Of a stretch of 64,000 bases of DNA, positions 8,307 through 17,755 are shown in pieces. The notes beneath the pieces were generated by a model that saw only the letters and a list, made by a program, of their open reading frames with translations, did not search any database and was not told the origin of the DNA. Position numbers and translations under genes: made by a program. Numbering within the stretch: the stretch's first letter is position 1; every line of letters starts with the position of its first letter. The stretch spans positions 4,588,001 to 4,652,000 of the forward strand of contig NC_018027.1 in the NCBI RefSeq assembly GCF_000266905.1, written 5' to 3'. This DNA comes from Mycolicibacterium chubuense NBB4. GTDB lineage: Bacteria > Actinomycetota > Actinomycetes > Mycobacteriales > Mycobacteriaceae.

Positions 8307-10313
8307 TCAGACCTCGATCGGCGGGTGCAGCCGCTCCATCGTGTACTGGCGGTTGCGCCTCGCCGCCCACGCACTCGCCGCCAACGACGCCGCGAGCAGC
8401 CCGGCCAGCACCGCGATGGCCACCCACAGCCGTGAGTCGATCTCACCGACGGTGAGCTGTCGTAATCCGTTGACGGCGTAGGTCATCGGGTCGAAGGGAT
8501 GGATGATCTGGAATGGCTCGGCGGTGGTCTCCACCGGATAGATGCCGCCCGCCGAGACCAGCTGCAGCATCAGGAACGCCAGCGTCACGACACGGCCGAC
8601 CGCCACCCCGAACACCGCGTTGAACGCCTGGATCAGCGCCAGGAACGCCCCGGCCACCAGCACGAGGAATCCCACCGTGGCCACCGGATATCTAGCCTGC
8701 AACCCGACCCCGAAGTGCACGACCGCATACATCACCACCACTTGGCACACCACCACCAGAAGGCCCGGCCAGTACGAGGCCAGCACCACCCGCAGCGCCC
8801 CGAGCCCGTTGACGATGGGCCGAGACTGCAACGGCGTCAACAACATCCACACGATCAGCGCGCCGATGAACAGCGCCAGCGGCAGGAAGAACGGCGCGAA
8901 CCCGGTGCCGAACGTCGCGGCCGGATGGGTGTTCACCAGATCCAGGCCGACCGGCGCCGACAGCGTGCGCGCCACGTCGGTGCGTTGCCGCGGCGACCAG
9001 GACGGCACCGTCGCCGCGCCCTGCCGCAGTTTGGTCGCCAGCTCCTGGCCACCGGCCTGCAGCCGCTGCGTGCCCTCGGCGAGTTCACCAGCGCCGGAGG
9101 CGAGTTGGTCACCGCCGTCGGCCAACTGCCCGAGACCGGCGGTGAGCCGCTGCGCGCCGGCGTCGAGCTGGTCGACCCCGCTGCGCAAGGTGACGACGTC
9201 CCGGCGCAGACCGCCGTTCAGCGCCCGGGTGAGAAAGACCCGCAGCGTGCTGTTCGGGTCGCCGAGTTCACCCTCGAGCCGAGAAGCACTGTCCCGCAGG
9301 CGGACCAGCCCGTCATCGGTGGTGGGATCGATGCCCTGAGCGCGGAGCAACCGCTGCGCGCCGGCCAATGCCTGGCCCGCGTCGCGCACAGCCGGATCGG
9401 ATTTGTTCTGGAGAAAGCCGACTGTCTGGTCGACGATCGCGGCCGCCTGGGTGTTGTTGACGTTGAGCGCGGCGATGCGGTCGGTGGTCGAGCGCACCGC
9501 ACTACTCAGCTGCTGGGCGGCGACCGCGACGTCGTCCGGGTTCAGGTTCAGCCCACCGACCCGGTCCAGCACATCCAGCAGCGGGCCGGTCGCCTCGTCG
9601 ATCGCGCCGGACAGCTGCCGCGTGCCCGCGGCCAGTTGCGCCGAACCTGTTCGCGCCGAGTGCAATCCGGAGGACAACGTATCGGCCCCGCCGGACAGGC
9701 GATGCGCTCCGTCGTTGGCGGTGGCCAGACCGGTAGCCAGCTGCTGCGCACCGTCTGCGGCCCGATCGAGCCCCTGACCGGCGTCGGTGAGCCCCGTCAC
9801 GACCGTGCCGATCGTGCGCTGGCCGATCTTGGCGTTGACCTGATTGAGAACCTCACGGGAGGCGTTCTGCCCGATCACCGTGGCCAGATAGTTGTTGGCG
9901 TCGTTGAAGGTGAAATGGATCGCCGCCTGCCGGGGAGCGTCACTCGACGGGGACGCGACGCGCTCGGAGAAGTCCGGCGGCAGGCTGATCGAGAAGTAGT
10001 AACGGCCGCCGGCCACGCCCCGGGCGGCCTCGGCCGCCGAGGTCTCGGTGAGCTTCAGCTGATCGGAGTCCAGCAAGGCCCGGGCGACCTCGTCGCCGGC
10101 CCGGAGCTGCTGGCCCTGTGCCGTCGCGCCCCGGTCCTCGTTGACCAGCGCGACGGGAACCTTGTTGACTTCGGCGAACGGATTCCAGAACGCCCACAGG
10201 TACATCGCCCCGTACAGCAGCGGCAGCACGATGATGGTGGCGAGCGCGATGCGCGGCAGAACGCCACGTGAATAACGCTTGAGGTCGGTGCCCAGCGACA
10301 TCCCGGCAAGCAC
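8307..10313 (-). CDS. YhgE/Pip-family ABC-2-type membrane protein
   Basis: About 668 residues. One N-terminal membrane segment (ALATIIVLPLLYGAMYLW) leads into the typical YhgE opening FWNPFAEVNKVPVALVNEDR. A large extracytoplasmic region follows, with repeated small-residue helices such as GAQQLATGLATANDGAHRL and QLADGGDQLASGAGELAEG. The C-terminal part has about five membrane segments (ABC-2 type). Relatives act in export of surface factors, including phage-infection protein and type VII-like secretion helpers. A GTG start 2 bases after the ATPase gene stop is given; the ATG at 10301 is an alternative. The upstream ATPase and downstream small membrane protein complete the unit. Confidence 0.85.
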   Translation of the reverse strand: MLAGMSLGTDLKRYSRGVLPRIALATIIVLPLLYGAMYLWAFWNPFAEVNKVPVALVNEDRGATAQGQQLRAGDEVARALLDSDQLKLTETSAAEAARGVAGGRYYFSISLPPDFSERVASPSSDAPRQAAIHFTFNDANNYLATVIGQNASREVLNQVNAKIGQRTIGTVVTGLTDAGQGLDRAADGAQQLATGLATANDGAHRLSGGADTLSSGLHSARTGSAQLAAGTRQLSGAIDEATGPLLDVLDRVGGLNLNPDDVAVAAQQLSSAVRSTTDRIAALNVNNTQAAAIVDQTVGFLQNKSDPAVRDAGQALAGAQRLLRAQGIDPTTDDGLVRLRDSASRLEGELGDPNSTLRVFLTRALNGGLRRDVVTLRSGVDQLDAGAQRLTAGLGQLADGGDQLASGAGELAEGTQRLQAGGQELATKLRQGAATVPSWSPRQRTDVARTLSAPVGLDLVNTHPAATFGTGFAPFFLPLALFIGALIVWMLLTPLQSRPIVNGLGALRVVLASYWPGLLVVVCQVVVMYAVVHFGVGLQARYPVATVGFLVLVAGAFLALIQAFNAVFGVAVGRVVTLAFLMLQLVSAGGIYPVETTAEPFQIIHPFDPMTYAVNGLRQLTVGEIDSRLWVAIAVLAGLLAASLAASAWAARRNRQYTMERLHPPIEV

Positions 10314-10315
10314 GG

Positions 10316-11017
10316 TCAGCGACCACCCCTCTGTCCGCTCGCCAGTTCTTCCCGCGAGGCGTTGTCGACCTCGAGCTGTGTGACGGCGTGTCCCACCACC
10401 CCGTTGACACTCGCAGTGATCACGGTCTGTTCCCGGCCGAGTTCGACGAGCCGGGCCAGCAGCAGGTCGCGGCTGCGATCGCTGGTCACCTGCTCGAGGT
10501 CACCGACGACCAGTAGCGGCGGCCGCAGCGTGTTGGCCAGCGCGATGCGCAGCAGAATCCCGTCGAGCTCGGTCAGTTCCTCGACGTACTCCGACAGCGG
10601 GGGCAACGGCAGATCGCCGAACACCGGTGCGCAGACCCGGGCCCGGTCGACGTCGTCGGCGCGTCGAATCAGCTTGTACCACGGCGCATCCCACCGCAAC
10701 TGCTCGGTGATCAGGTCCCGCACGGTGACGGGCTCGGCGACGGTGTCGAGTTCGTCGATAGCGGCCAGCGCGGCATGGGCGAAGATGTCCTTCGCGCGCG
10801 TCCTCCCGAAGACGCTCAGGCTGCCCGAGACGGGCTGCATTCGGCCGGCGAGCGTCGTCAACAAGGCGGTCCGGCCCGAACCCGCGGGGCACACCAGGAC
10901 GGTGACACCACCGGCCTGGACGTCGAGGTCGACGGGCCCGTACACCGGCCCCCAGGGCCCGCGCATCGTGATCGCCCGCGCGACGACAGCGGGTTCGACG
11001 GTCGAAGTCTCGGTCAC
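10316..11017 (-). CDS. Degenerate ABC-type ATPase partner of YhgE/Pip protein
   Basis: About 233 residues from a GTG at 11017 (VTETSTVEPAV). The fold follows an ABC nucleotide-binding domain, with GPVDLDVQAGGVTVLVCPAG in the Walker A region. Key motifs are altered. Walker A reads PAGSGRT, with Arg in place of the essential Lys. The signature LSGGQ is not recognisable (TELDGILLRIALAN occupies the place). Walker B reads LLVVGDLEQVT instead of LLLDEPT. It may bind nucleotide weakly or act structurally. It lies 2 bases upstream of the YhgE/Pip gene, so it is probably the cognate subunit. Divergent from the next gene across 40 bases. Confidence 0.72.
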   Translation of the reverse strand: MTETSTVEPAVVARAITMRGPWGPVYGPVDLDVQAGGVTVLVCPAGSGRTALLTTLAGRMQPVSGSLSVFGRTRAKDIFAHAALAAIDELDTVAEPVTVRDLITEQLRWDAPWYKLIRRADDVDRARVCAPVFGDLPLPPLSEYVEELTELDGILLRIALANTLRPPLLVVGDLEQVTSDRSRDLLLARLVELGREQTVITASVNGVVGHAVTQLEVDNASREELASGQRGGR

Positions 11018-11057
11018 CGGGCAATCCCACCACAACGACCGATGGCATTCTGGGGAT

Positions 11058-11756
11058 GTGGAAGCCCTCCTGCATTTCGCCGGGAACTTCTGGTGGCTGA
11101 TCTTCCCGCTCGGCGGCGTGGTCGGTGGCGCCGTCAGGACGGTGGCAGCGGCGAACGAGCGGCGCGCGCAGCGCAGGCTCGAGCGCTACCGCATCAAGCA
11201 GGAGACGAAGGTCGCGCTCGCCAGGGAGAAGGCCTCGGCCTCGGCACAGACCCGCGCGGAAGGCAACCGGCGCGAGATGGTCAAGGTCGCACAGCGGCAC
11301 GACGACACCGACGCGCGCTGGCTCTCCTACGAGATCGACGTGGCGAAGCTGCTGGACTTCCCGGTGATGACCGACATGCGCGAGCCGTTGACCCTCGGAT
11401 TCCACAAGGCCAAGAGCCGGGCGGATCTGCTGCGTCCGGCGCGGGTCGAGGACATTCTCGACGACCGGGATGCGCAACTGGAGTACCGAGACGCGGTCAA
11501 CGACTACGTCGCGGCGTTCGACGTGGCCGAGGCCGAGGCGATCCGGCGGCGGCGCAGCGACTTCTCCAGCGAGGACCAGGACCGGCTCGCCCGCGCACAG
11601 CACCTGCTGCGGCTGGCCGCCGACGACGCCGCGACGCCGCAGGAGCGGCAGAACGCCTACGGCCGGGCGCAGAAGGAACTGGCCGGGCTGGTGGTACTGC
11701 CGGCGGCGGCGCGCGCCGCGATCGAGAGCAAGGTCATCGGCGAGATCGAGGCGTGA
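11058..11756 (+). CDS. Membrane-anchored, charged helical protein of unknown function
   Basis: 232 residues from a GTG at 11058 (VEALLHFAGNFWWLIF). One N-terminal hydrophobic segment (FWWLIFPLGGVVGGAVRTV) is followed by a highly charged helical region (RRAQRRLERYRIKQETKVAL). A conserved-looking part is WLSYEIDVAKLLDFPVM. The second half is rich in Ala/Arg/Glu and is probably coiled. I do not recognise a named domain. It is divergent from the degenerate ABC ATPase gene and is followed 37 bases later by a crotonase gene. The upstream open frame is not coding because it runs antisense to the ATPase. Confidence 0.72.
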   Translation: MEALLHFAGNFWWLIFPLGGVVGGAVRTVAAANERRAQRRLERYRIKQETKVALAREKASASAQTRAEGNRREMVKVAQRHDDTDARWLSYEIDVAKLLDFPVMTDMREPLTLGFHKAKSRADLLRPARVEDILDDRDAQLEYRDAVNDYVAAFDVAEAEAIRRRRSDFSSEDQDRLARAQHLLRLAADDAATPQERQNAYGRAQKELAGLVVLPAAARAAIESKVIGEIEA

Positions 11757-11793
11757 GCCGTTCGAGCGCGGGCCCGTCGGTAGCCTCGCCGAC

Positions 11794-12672
11794 GTGAACT
11801 ACGAAACTCTGCACTGCACCGTCGACAACGACGGTGTGGCGCTGCTGACGCTGTCCCGGCCCGAGCAGCTCAACGCCTTCACCGTGACGATGGCCCGCGA
11901 ACTGGAGCAGTTCTTCACCGTCGACGCCCGCGACGACGGCATCCGCGCCGTCGTGGTCACCGGCGCCGGCCGGGCGTTCTGCGCGGGCATGGACCTGTCC
12001 GCGCAAGGCAACGTGTTCGGCCTCGACGAGAGCCTGGCGCCCACGCCGGAGCAGATGCACACCGCCTACGACACCGAACCACTGCACAGTGGCGTCCGCG
12101 ACACCGGCGGCAAGGTCACCCTCGCGATCCATGCGCTGCCCAAACCCGTCATCGCCGCGATCAACGGTGCCGCCGTGGGCATCGGGGCCACGATGACGCT
12201 GGCCATGGACATCCGGCTGGCCTCCGACAACGCCCGCATCGGCTTCGTGTTCGGCAAGCTGGGAATCGTGCCCGAAGCGTGCTCGTCGTGGTTCCTGCCC
12301 CGGCTCGTCGGCATCCAGCAGGCCCTGGACTGGGTCTACTCGGCCGACATCATCACCGCCGAGGACGCGCTGCGCGGTGGTCTGCTGCGCTCTGTCCATT
12401 CCCCGGAGTCGCTGGTGGACGACGCGCTGGCACTGGCGCGCAGCTACGTCAGCCGACGTTCACCGGTGGCGCTGGCACTGGCGAAGAAGCTGCTGTACCG
12501 CAACGGTGCGGCCGACTCGCCGCTGCAAGCGCACCTGAGTGACTCGCTGGCGATGTTCTACACCTCGATCGGTGACGGCAAGGAAGGCGTGGCGGCGTTC
12601 CGGGAGAAGCGCCCGCCGCAGTTCACGGGCAGCGCCACCGCGCTGCCGCGGGTCTTCCCCGACGACGAATAG
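11794..12672 (+). CDS. Enoyl-CoA hydratase/isomerase family protein
   Basis: 292 residues from a GTG at 11794. Crotonase motifs are clear: the first oxyanion-hole loop GAGRAFCAGMDLSAQG and the second NGAAVGIGATMTLAMD. Glu in GIVPEACSSW is at the position of the second catalytic acid of hydratases, so this copy should be catalytically active, unlike EchA6. The C-terminus ends RVFPDDE. It may process unsaturated acyl-CoAs; the substrate cannot be told. It follows the membrane-anchored protein gene on the same strand and converges on a membrane protein gene with a 1-base gap. Confidence 0.82.
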   Translation: MNYETLHCTVDNDGVALLTLSRPEQLNAFTVTMARELEQFFTVDARDDGIRAVVVTGAGRAFCAGMDLSAQGNVFGLDESLAPTPEQMHTAYDTEPLHSGVRDTGGKVTLAIHALPKPVIAAINGAAVGIGATMTLAMDIRLASDNARIGFVFGKLGIVPEACSSWFLPRLVGIQQALDWVYSADIITAEDALRGGLLRSVHSPESLVDDALALARSYVSRRSPVALALAKKLLYRNGAADSPLQAHLSDSLAMFYTSIGDGKEGVAAFREKRPPQFTGSATALPRVFPDDE

Positions 12673-12673
12673 G

Positions 12674-13126
12674 TCAGGCCAGCGCCAGCGCGGTGAGCAT
12701 CGCGCAGGACGTCACCAGCAGCAGCAGAACCCGCAGCGCGTTCTGCCTCGTCCATGACACCGCGGCCGCCTCGTCGACATCGGCCGGGTCCTCCCGCTCG
12801 AACTCGACGGCCTTCGGGATGAGGTGGAACAGCGCCCACAGCCGCATCGCGGCGTGACTGACCAGCGCCACCAGCAGTGCCGCGCCGACCTCACCGTCGC
12901 CCCACGTGAAGACCAGGCTCGCGATGAGGAGCACCTCGAACGCCACGGGCGCGGGCAACCAGAACCGCACCCGGGCGATACCCCCGTTGCGGGACTGGAT
13001 GATGCCGGGCCGCTGGGGCCAGGCCGGGTCCACGACGAGCACTTCGTAGAGCGCTCCGCCGAGGCACAGGCAGGCCGCCAGCGTGGTGGCGGCGATCAGG
13101 ACGAGCGTCGGGGTCGACACAACCAC
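12674..13126 (-). CDS. Four-helix integral membrane protein
   Basis: 150 residues with hydrophobic segments near 6-28 (LVLIAATTLAACLCLGGALY), 57-75 (APVAFEVLLIASLVFTW), 81-100 (ALLVALVSHAAMRLWALF) and 130-148. The pattern and the loop DPAWPQRPGIIQSRNGGI resemble small DUF1772-like membrane proteins, but I am not certain. The start is a GTG at 13126, 26 bases from the divergent epoxide hydrolase start. No catalytic motif is seen. Confidence 0.65.
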   Translation of the reverse strand: MVVSTPTLVLIAATTLAACLCLGGALYEVLVVDPAWPQRPGIIQSRNGGIARVRFWLPAPVAFEVLLIASLVFTWGDGEVGAALLVALVSHAAMRLWALFHLIPKAVEFEREDPADVDEAAAVSWTRQNALRVLLLLVTSCAMLTALALA

Positions 13127-13152
13127 CGATTATCCCGATGCCAGGATGAGCC

Positions 13153-14256
13153 ATGCCTGCCGTACGCCCTTTCCGCATCGCGGTGCCCGACGCCGATCTC
13201 GCCGACCTGCGCCGACGACTGCAGCACACCCGATGGCCGGAGGCCGAATGCGTGAACGACTGGGGCCAGGGCGTGCCGCTGGTCTACACCCGTGAGCTGG
13301 CGCAGTACTGGGCCGACGAATATGACTGGCGCACAAGGGAAGCGGCATTGAACCGCTTCGATCAGTTCACCACCGACATCGACGGCCTGCCGATCCATTT
13401 CATCCATCAGCGCTGCGGCCGCGACGATGCCTTCCCGGTGCTCATCACGCACGGCTGGCCGGGCTCGGTCGTCGAGTTCGGCAAGGTGATCGGGCCGCTC
13501 ACCGAGGCCGGGTTCGACGTCGTGTGCCCGTCGCTGCCGGGCTACGGCTTCTCCGGCAAGCCGTCGGCCACCGGGTGGGGTGTGGAGCGCATCGCCGAAG
13601 CGTGGGACGAGCTCATGGTTCGGCTGGGCTACTCACGCTACGGCGCCCAGGGTGGCGACTGGGGCGCTGCGGTGACCACCCAGATCGGCCGCAACCGAGG
13701 GCACTGCGTCGCCATCCACACCAACATGCCGATGGGCCGGCCGCCGAAGAACCTGGCCGACCCGACGCCCGACGAGGCCGCGGCGCTCGACCGGCTGAGC
13801 TATTACCGGCGCTGGGATTCCGGCTACTCCAAACAGCAGTCGACGCGACCGCAGACCCTGGGATACGGGCTCACCGACTCCCCGGTCGGGCAGCTGGCGT
13901 GGATCGTCGAGAAATTCTGGTCATGGACGGACTGCGACGGACATCCCGAGAACGTGCTCAGCAGAGACGAATTGCTCGACAACGTGATGCTGTACTGGGT
14001 CACCGGCACCGGCGCGTCCTCGGCGCGGCTGTACTGGGAGAGCTTCGGCAGCTTCGGCGCCGGCTCGCCCGTCACGCTGCCGACCGGAGTGGCGGCCTTC
14101 CCGAAAGAGATCCTGCGCTCCCCGCGCAGTTGGTGCGAGCCCAACTACCACATCACCCGGTGGACTGCGATGCCGCGCGGCGGGCATTTCGCCGCCTTCG
14201 AACAGCCGGAGCTCTACGTCGACGACGTCAGCGCCTTCTTCGCCGAATTTCGCTGA
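13153..14256 (+). CDS. Epoxide hydrolase with EHN domain (alpha/beta hydrolase)
   Basis: 367 residues. The N-terminal EHN domain (about 1-110: PFRIAVPDADLADLRRRL, TRWPEAE) precedes an alpha/beta-hydrolase core with the oxyanion motif THGWPGSV and the nucleophile elbow QGGDWGAAV. The elbow has Asp, as in microsomal-type epoxide hydrolases. The C-terminal PRGGHFAAFEQPELYVDD supplies the catalytic His. Tyr residues in the lid (SARLYWESF) could activate the epoxide. It would hydrolyse epoxides of lipids or xenobiotics in the cytosol. It is convergent with the broken acyl-CoA ligase gene. Confidence 0.87.
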   Translation: MPAVRPFRIAVPDADLADLRRRLQHTRWPEAECVNDWGQGVPLVYTRELAQYWADEYDWRTREAALNRFDQFTTDIDGLPIHFIHQRCGRDDAFPVLITHGWPGSVVEFGKVIGPLTEAGFDVVCPSLPGYGFSGKPSATGWGVERIAEAWDELMVRLGYSRYGAQGGDWGAAVTTQIGRNRGHCVAIHTNMPMGRPPKNLADPTPDEAAALDRLSYYRRWDSGYSKQQSTRPQTLGYGLTDSPVGQLAWIVEKFWSWTDCDGHPENVLSRDELLDNVMLYWVTGTGASSARLYWESFGSFGAGSPVTLPTGVAAFPKEILRSPRSWCEPNYHITRWTAMPRGGHFAAFEQPELYVDDVSAFFAEFR

Positions 14257-14265
14257 GCCGGGCCG

Positions 14266-15887
14266 TCACAACCCGAGCAGGCGCACGCTCTGCTCGCGCA
14301 TGTCGACCTTGCGGACCTTGCCGGTGACCGTCATCGGAAACTGGTCCACCACGTGCACGTAGCGGGGAATCTTGAAGTGCGCCAGCTTGCCGGAGGCGAA
14401 CTCGCGGATCGATGCGGCGTCGAGGGCCGTGCGCCCCGGCTTCATCCGGATCCAGGCGCAGAGCTCCTCGCCGTATCTGGCATCGGGCACGCCGACCACC
14501 TGCGCGTCCTCGACGTCGGGGTGCGTGTAGAGGAACTCCTCGATCTCGCGGGGGTAGATGTTCTCACCGCCACGGATGACCATGTCCTTGATGCGGCCGA
14601 CCACGTTGCAGTAGCCGTCGCCGCGCATCACCGCCAGATCACCGGTGTGTATCCAGCCGTCGGGATCGATGGCCTCGCGGGTCTTCTCGTCGTCGCGCCA
14701 ATAGCCGAGCATCACCGAGTAACCGCGGGTGCAGAACTCCCCGGTTGCCCCCGCTCGACGATGTCCCCGGTGTCGGGGTCGACGATCTTGATCTCCACGT
14801 GCGGATGCGCCCGGCCGATGGACCCGGTCCGGCGCTCCAGGTCGTCGTCACTGAGCGTCTGACAGGACACCGGCGACGTCTCCGTCATGCCATAGGCGAT
14901 GGCGACCTCCGACATGTGCATGTCCTCGACGCAGCGTTTCATCACCTCCACGGGGCACACCGCCCCGGCCATGATGCCCGTGCGCAGCGACGACAGGTCG
15001 CGAGAACCGAAGTCGGGGTGGTTCTGCATGGCGATGAACATCGTCGGCACTCCGTACACGCCTGTGCAGCGCTCGGTTTCGATCGCTTTCAGCGTCTCGG
15101 CCGGGTCGAATCCGGGAGCGGGGATGACGACCGTGGCTCCGTGCGTCGTGCATCCGAGCGTGCCCATCACCATGCCGAAGCAGTGGTAGAACGGCACCGG
15201 GATGCACAGCCGGTCGGAGGGTCCTAGGCGGATGAGGTCGGTGGTGAAGTACCCGTTGTTGAGGATGTTGCGGTGCGACAGCGTCGCACCTTTGGGGAAA
15301 CCCGTTGTCCCCGAGGTGTACTGGATGTTGATGGGGTCGTCGTGGGACAGTCCGGCCAGCCGGGCGGCGAGTCGCCCGGCACTGACCTCGGCCGCGCGCT
15401 CGCGCAACCGCTCCCAGTCATCGGTGTCGAGGAACACGACGTCCCGCAACGCAGGAGCCTGCGGCCGGACCTCGGCGATCATGCCCACGTAATCCGACGA
15501 CCTGAACGACGTCGCGGAGATCAGCGTGCGCAGGCCGGACTGCTCGAGCACGTACGCCAGTTCGTGGGTCCGGTAGGCGGGATTGATGTTGACCAGGATC
15601 GCGCCGATCGTGGCCGCGGCGAACTGCGTGATGACCCACTGCGCACAGTTCGGCGCCCAGATGCCCACGCGGTCACCGGCGGCCACCCCGTCTGCCATCA
15701 ATCCCCTTGCCAGGACGTCGATCTCGGCGGCGAGCTCGGAGTAGGTCCAGGTGCGGCCGGCGGCGACGTCAACCAGTGCGTCGTGGGCCGGATGTGTGGC
15801 GGCGATGCGCGCGAAGTTGGCGCCGATGGTCTCCTCGAGGATCGGCGTCTCGGTGGGCCCGGCCTCGTAGGACTGCATGGCCACCAT
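14266..15887 (-). pseudogene. Fatty-acid-CoA ligase (FadD-type, AMP-forming), frameshifted
   Basis: Two overlapping frames together make one acyl-CoA synthetase of about 540 residues. The N-terminal 391 residues contain YTSGTTGFPKGATLSHRN and AYGMTETSPVS, then run into PDTGDIVERGQPGSSAPAV and a stop. The other frame (stop at 14266) continues with MLGYWRDDEKTREAIDPDGW, HTGDLAVM and the catalytic-lysine motif PMTVTGKVRKVDM. One extra C in the C run at 14739-14742 would restore the canonical GQPGEFCTRGYSVMLGYW. So a single-base deletion, or a sequencing error, breaks the gene near that run. It resembles FadD35-type ligases, but I would not fix a symbol. Confidence 0.8.
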
Positions 15888-15937
15888 GATCCCCGCCGGC
15901 GGCGTCGGTGTACTGCCTTCCTGTTATCGAGGTCGCG

Positions 15938-17755
15938 TCAGGCCAGTGACTGCACCCACGAACGGTGCAGCGCGGCGTAGTGCCCGTCGTCACGGGCGGT
16001 CAACTCGTCGGGCGGGCCGTCCTCCACGATGCGGCCGTTCTCGAGGACGAGCACCCGATCGGCGATCTGCACCGTCGAGAGCCGGTGCGCGATCACCAGC
16101 GCAGTCCGGTCGGCCAGCACCGTTTCCAGCGCACGTTGCACCATGCGCTCGCTCGGGATGTCCAGCGATGACGTCGCCTCGTCCAAGATCAGCACCGCCG
16201 GATCGGCCAGGAACGCGCGGGCGAACGCGATCAACTGCCGCTGCCCTGCCGAGAGCCGGCCGCCCCGCTTGGCGACGTCGGTGTCGTACCCCTCGGGCAG
16301 CGCCGCGATGAAGCCGTCGGCCCCCACGGCCCTGGCCGCCGCGCGGACGTCCTCATCGGAGGCGTCGGGCCGGCCGAAGCGGATGTTGTCGGCCACCGTC
16401 CCGCCGAACATGAAGTTCTCCTGGGTCACCATCACGACGTGGCGCCGCAGGTCGGCTTGCGCGACGTCGCGAAGATCCGTCCCGTCCAGCGTCACCGCCC
16501 CCGAGACCGGGTCGTAGAAGCGGCTGACCAGCTTCGCGATCGTCGTCTTGCCCGCACCGGTGGTACCGACCAGCGCGACCGTCTGCCCGGCCGGGATCGT
16601 CAGAGTGAGGTCGGGGAGCACCGGCCGGCCCTGAACGTAGCTGAATTGCACGTCGCGGAACGCGATCTCGCCGCGTACGGCACCGAGCGCGACGGGCTCG
16701 GCCGGGTCGGCGATGGCCGGTTTCTCGGCGAGCACACCGGCGAGCTTCTCCAGCGCTGACGACGCGGACTGGAAGGTGTTGAAGAACTGCGAGATCTCCT
16801 GCATCGGCTCGAAGAACATCCGCAGGTACAGCAGGAACGCCGCCAGGGTGCCGATCGTCATCTGTCCGTGCAGCACGCGGTAGCCGCCGTAGAGCAGCAC
16901 CACACCGGTGGTCAGGTTGCCGACGAGCTTGACCCCGGGCATGAACACGGCCAGCAGCTTGAACGTCCGCTCGTTGATCACCCGGTACCGGTCGGCGACG
17001 TCTTCGAAGATCTCCTGATTGCGCTGCTCCCGGCGGTACGCCTGCACTGCCTTGATGCCGGTCATGGTCTCGACGAACTGCACGATCACCAGTGCCGAGA
17101 TCTCGCGCACCTCGCGGTAGGTCTTCGACGACTCCCGGTGGAACCACCACACCAGGAACACGAGCACGGGGAATGCGGCCAGACACATCAAACCGAGTTC
17201 GACGTCGAGCGTCACCAGCAGAACGGCTGTGCCGACGAGCGTGAGCACCGCGGTGATCAGGCTGTCAAAGCCGGTCTCGAGCATGTCCTGGATCGCTTCG
17301 ACGTCGTTGGTGGAGCGGCTCACCACGCGCCCGGACGTGTAGCGATCGTGAAACGCCACGTCGAGGCGCCCGAAGTGGCCGAAGATGCGTCTGCGCAACT
17401 CCCGCAACACTTTCTGGCCGATCCGTCCCGACCGGCGCAGGAAGAACATCCGGCTCGCGGCCTGTATGACGACCACCACGCACAACGCCGCGACGACCGA
17501 TATCAGCGTGCGTGCCGGCCCACCCGCGAGCAGGGGCGGGATGCCGTCGTCGATGCCCTTCTGCACCAGAAGCGGAACCGACAGCCGGGCAGCGTTTTCC
17601 ACCACCACGACCACCGCCAGCAGCGCGACGGCCCAGCGATAAGGCCGCAGAAGCGACCCCAGCAGCGCGCGCGCCTCACGCCGACGCGGCACCGTCTCGT
17701 CGATCGGCAGGTCGCTCTGCTCGTCGAACTTTCCGCGCCAGTCGGTCGCGGTCAC
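15938..17755 (-). CDS. ABC exporter half-transporter, canonical ATPase subunit
   Basis: 605 residues from a GTG at 17755 that overlaps the upstream gene stop (GTGA). Six membrane segments occupy about 40-310, with an exporter coupling region (YTSGRVVSRSTNDVEAIQDM). The nucleotide-binding domain has Walker A GTTGAGKTT, Walker B VLILDEATSSLD with catalytic Glu, and H-loop IAHRLST. The signature is LSAGQRQ instead of LSGGQ. Together with the next gene upstream it forms a heterodimer-like pair in which the two ATP sites are unequal. Substrate unknown; lipid or drug export is typical of such pairs. Confidence 0.88.
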   Translation of the reverse strand: MTATDWRGKFDEQSDLPIDETVPRRREARALLGSLLRPYRWAVALLAVVVVVENAARLSVPLLVQKGIDDGIPPLLAGGPARTLISVVAALCVVVVIQAASRMFFLRRSGRIGQKVLRELRRRIFGHFGRLDVAFHDRYTSGRVVSRSTNDVEAIQDMLETGFDSLITAVLTLVGTAVLLVTLDVELGLMCLAAFPVLVFLVWWFHRESSKTYREVREISALVIVQFVETMTGIKAVQAYRREQRNQEIFEDVADRYRVINERTFKLLAVFMPGVKLVGNLTTGVVLLYGGYRVLHGQMTIGTLAAFLLYLRMFFEPMQEISQFFNTFQSASSALEKLAGVLAEKPAIADPAEPVALGAVRGEIAFRDVQFSYVQGRPVLPDLTLTIPAGQTVALVGTTGAGKTTIAKLVSRFYDPVSGAVTLDGTDLRDVAQADLRRHVVMVTQENFMFGGTVADNIRFGRPDASDEDVRAAARAVGADGFIAALPEGYDTDVAKRGGRLSAGQRQLIAFARAFLADPAVLILDEATSSLDIPSERMVQRALETVLADRTALVIAHRLSTVQIADRVLVLENGRIVEDGPPDELTARDDGHYAALHRSWVQSLA

